The translations under genes were made by a program, and so were the position numbers. From positions 1 through 39,913 of the forward strand of contig JAFSZH010000069.1 in NCBI GenBank assembly GCA_017455685.1: a stretch of 39,913 nt of DNA, given 5' to 3'. Under the pieces are notes generated by a model, which saw only the letters and a program-made list of their open reading frames with translations, was not told the DNA's origin and ran no database searches. The DNA comes from Oscillospiraceae bacterium (GTDB lineage Bacteria > Bacillota > Clostridia > Oscillospirales > Oscillospiraceae). The number at the start of each line of letters is the position of its first letter. The stretch's first letter is position 1. Shown here piece after piece: positions 39,824-39,913 of this stretch.

Positions 39824-39913
39824 TTATACGCGACGACGTTTCGGAGGACGGCATCCGTTGGGGGGGATAGGCGTGACATCCTTGATCATCGTGACTTCAA
39901 GACCGGCAGTCTG
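39824..39913 (-). CDS. rpsK: 30S ribosomal protein S11, C-terminal part
   Basis: The last 29 codons before a TAA at 39824-39826 read TAGLEVTMIKDVTPIPPNGC then RPPKRRRV, the invariant S11 tail. The rest lies beyond the window edge. It precedes rpsD, as in the standard alpha operon. Confidence 0.97.
   Translation of the reverse strand, partial: QTAGLEVTMIKDVTPIPPNGCRPPKRRRV

Overview
The window looks like chromosome from a GC-rich, anaerobic, endospore-forming Clostridia member, most likely Oscillospiraceae (the Flavonifractor/Intestinimonas/Oscillibacter group). The family assignment is inference from gene content: sporulation genes (spoIID, spmA/spmB, a SpoVAC-type gene, an AbrB-like regulator), an 8-Fe clostridial ferredoxin, RelA/RecJ/Dtd synteny of the Firmicutes type, purine-rich Shine-Dalgarno (SD) sites and sigma-A promoters with 17-bp spacers. 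Almost all of it is ordinary chromosome. No rRNA, tRNA, CRISPR or insertion sequence was seen, and no gene-free gap exceeds about 300 bases.

Layout. 1-84: 3' end of an unidentified plus-strand gene, possibly a serine recombinase. 162-4667 (minus): a polar amino-acid ABC importer (permease, ATPase, binding lipoprotein) interleaved with an ornithine-cyclodeaminase-family enzyme and an aminotransferase, behind one promoter with ArgR-like boxes. 4876-7430 (minus): cysK, mnmA and an Fe-S-type Rrf2 regulator, a sulfur module. 7634-9272 (minus): a radical SAM protein and a shortened family-2 glycosyltransferase. 9503-15137 (plus): lower glycolysis (pgk, tpiA, gpmI, eno) with a cobaltochelatase gene, cbiK, inserted. 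15203-22579 (minus): recJ, relA, a NusG-domain-II protein, a Gx-family membrane protein, dtd, a metallophosphoesterase lipoprotein and a metallo-beta-lactamase-fold hydrolase.

22727-26063 (plus): prmA, a 57-residue membrane peptide, a frameshifted aldo/keto reductase with a ferredoxin-like tail, and a ZIP metal transporter. 26076-26257 (minus): a promoter followed by two terminators with no convincing gene, a candidate small RNA whose hairpin loop displays an anti-SD sequence. 26267-30595: a membrane protein, spoIID, and a ClpC-type ATPase convergent with spoIID. 30782-33279 (plus): ferredoxin, a probable leaderless TrmN6-like methyltransferase, rsmI, and a cytidylate-kinase-like protein. 33344-36410: AbrB-like regulator, spmA-spmB, a DUF1934 protein, a conserved hypothetical, and a SpoVAC-type gene. 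36441-37682 (minus): a GH3 hexosaminidase lipoprotein. 37816-39913 (minus): the end of the ribosomal alpha operon (rpsK partial, rpsD, rpoA, rplQ).

The most unusual observations are the orphan RNA at 26.1-26.2 kb, the ribosome-binding site buried in a terminator before the SpoVAC gene, the leaderless methyltransferase mRNA, the single-base frameshift in the aldo/keto reductase, and the NusG-II/Gx pair (which recalls EetA/EetB) inside the relA-dtd cluster. No complete new defence, mobile or biosynthetic system was found.
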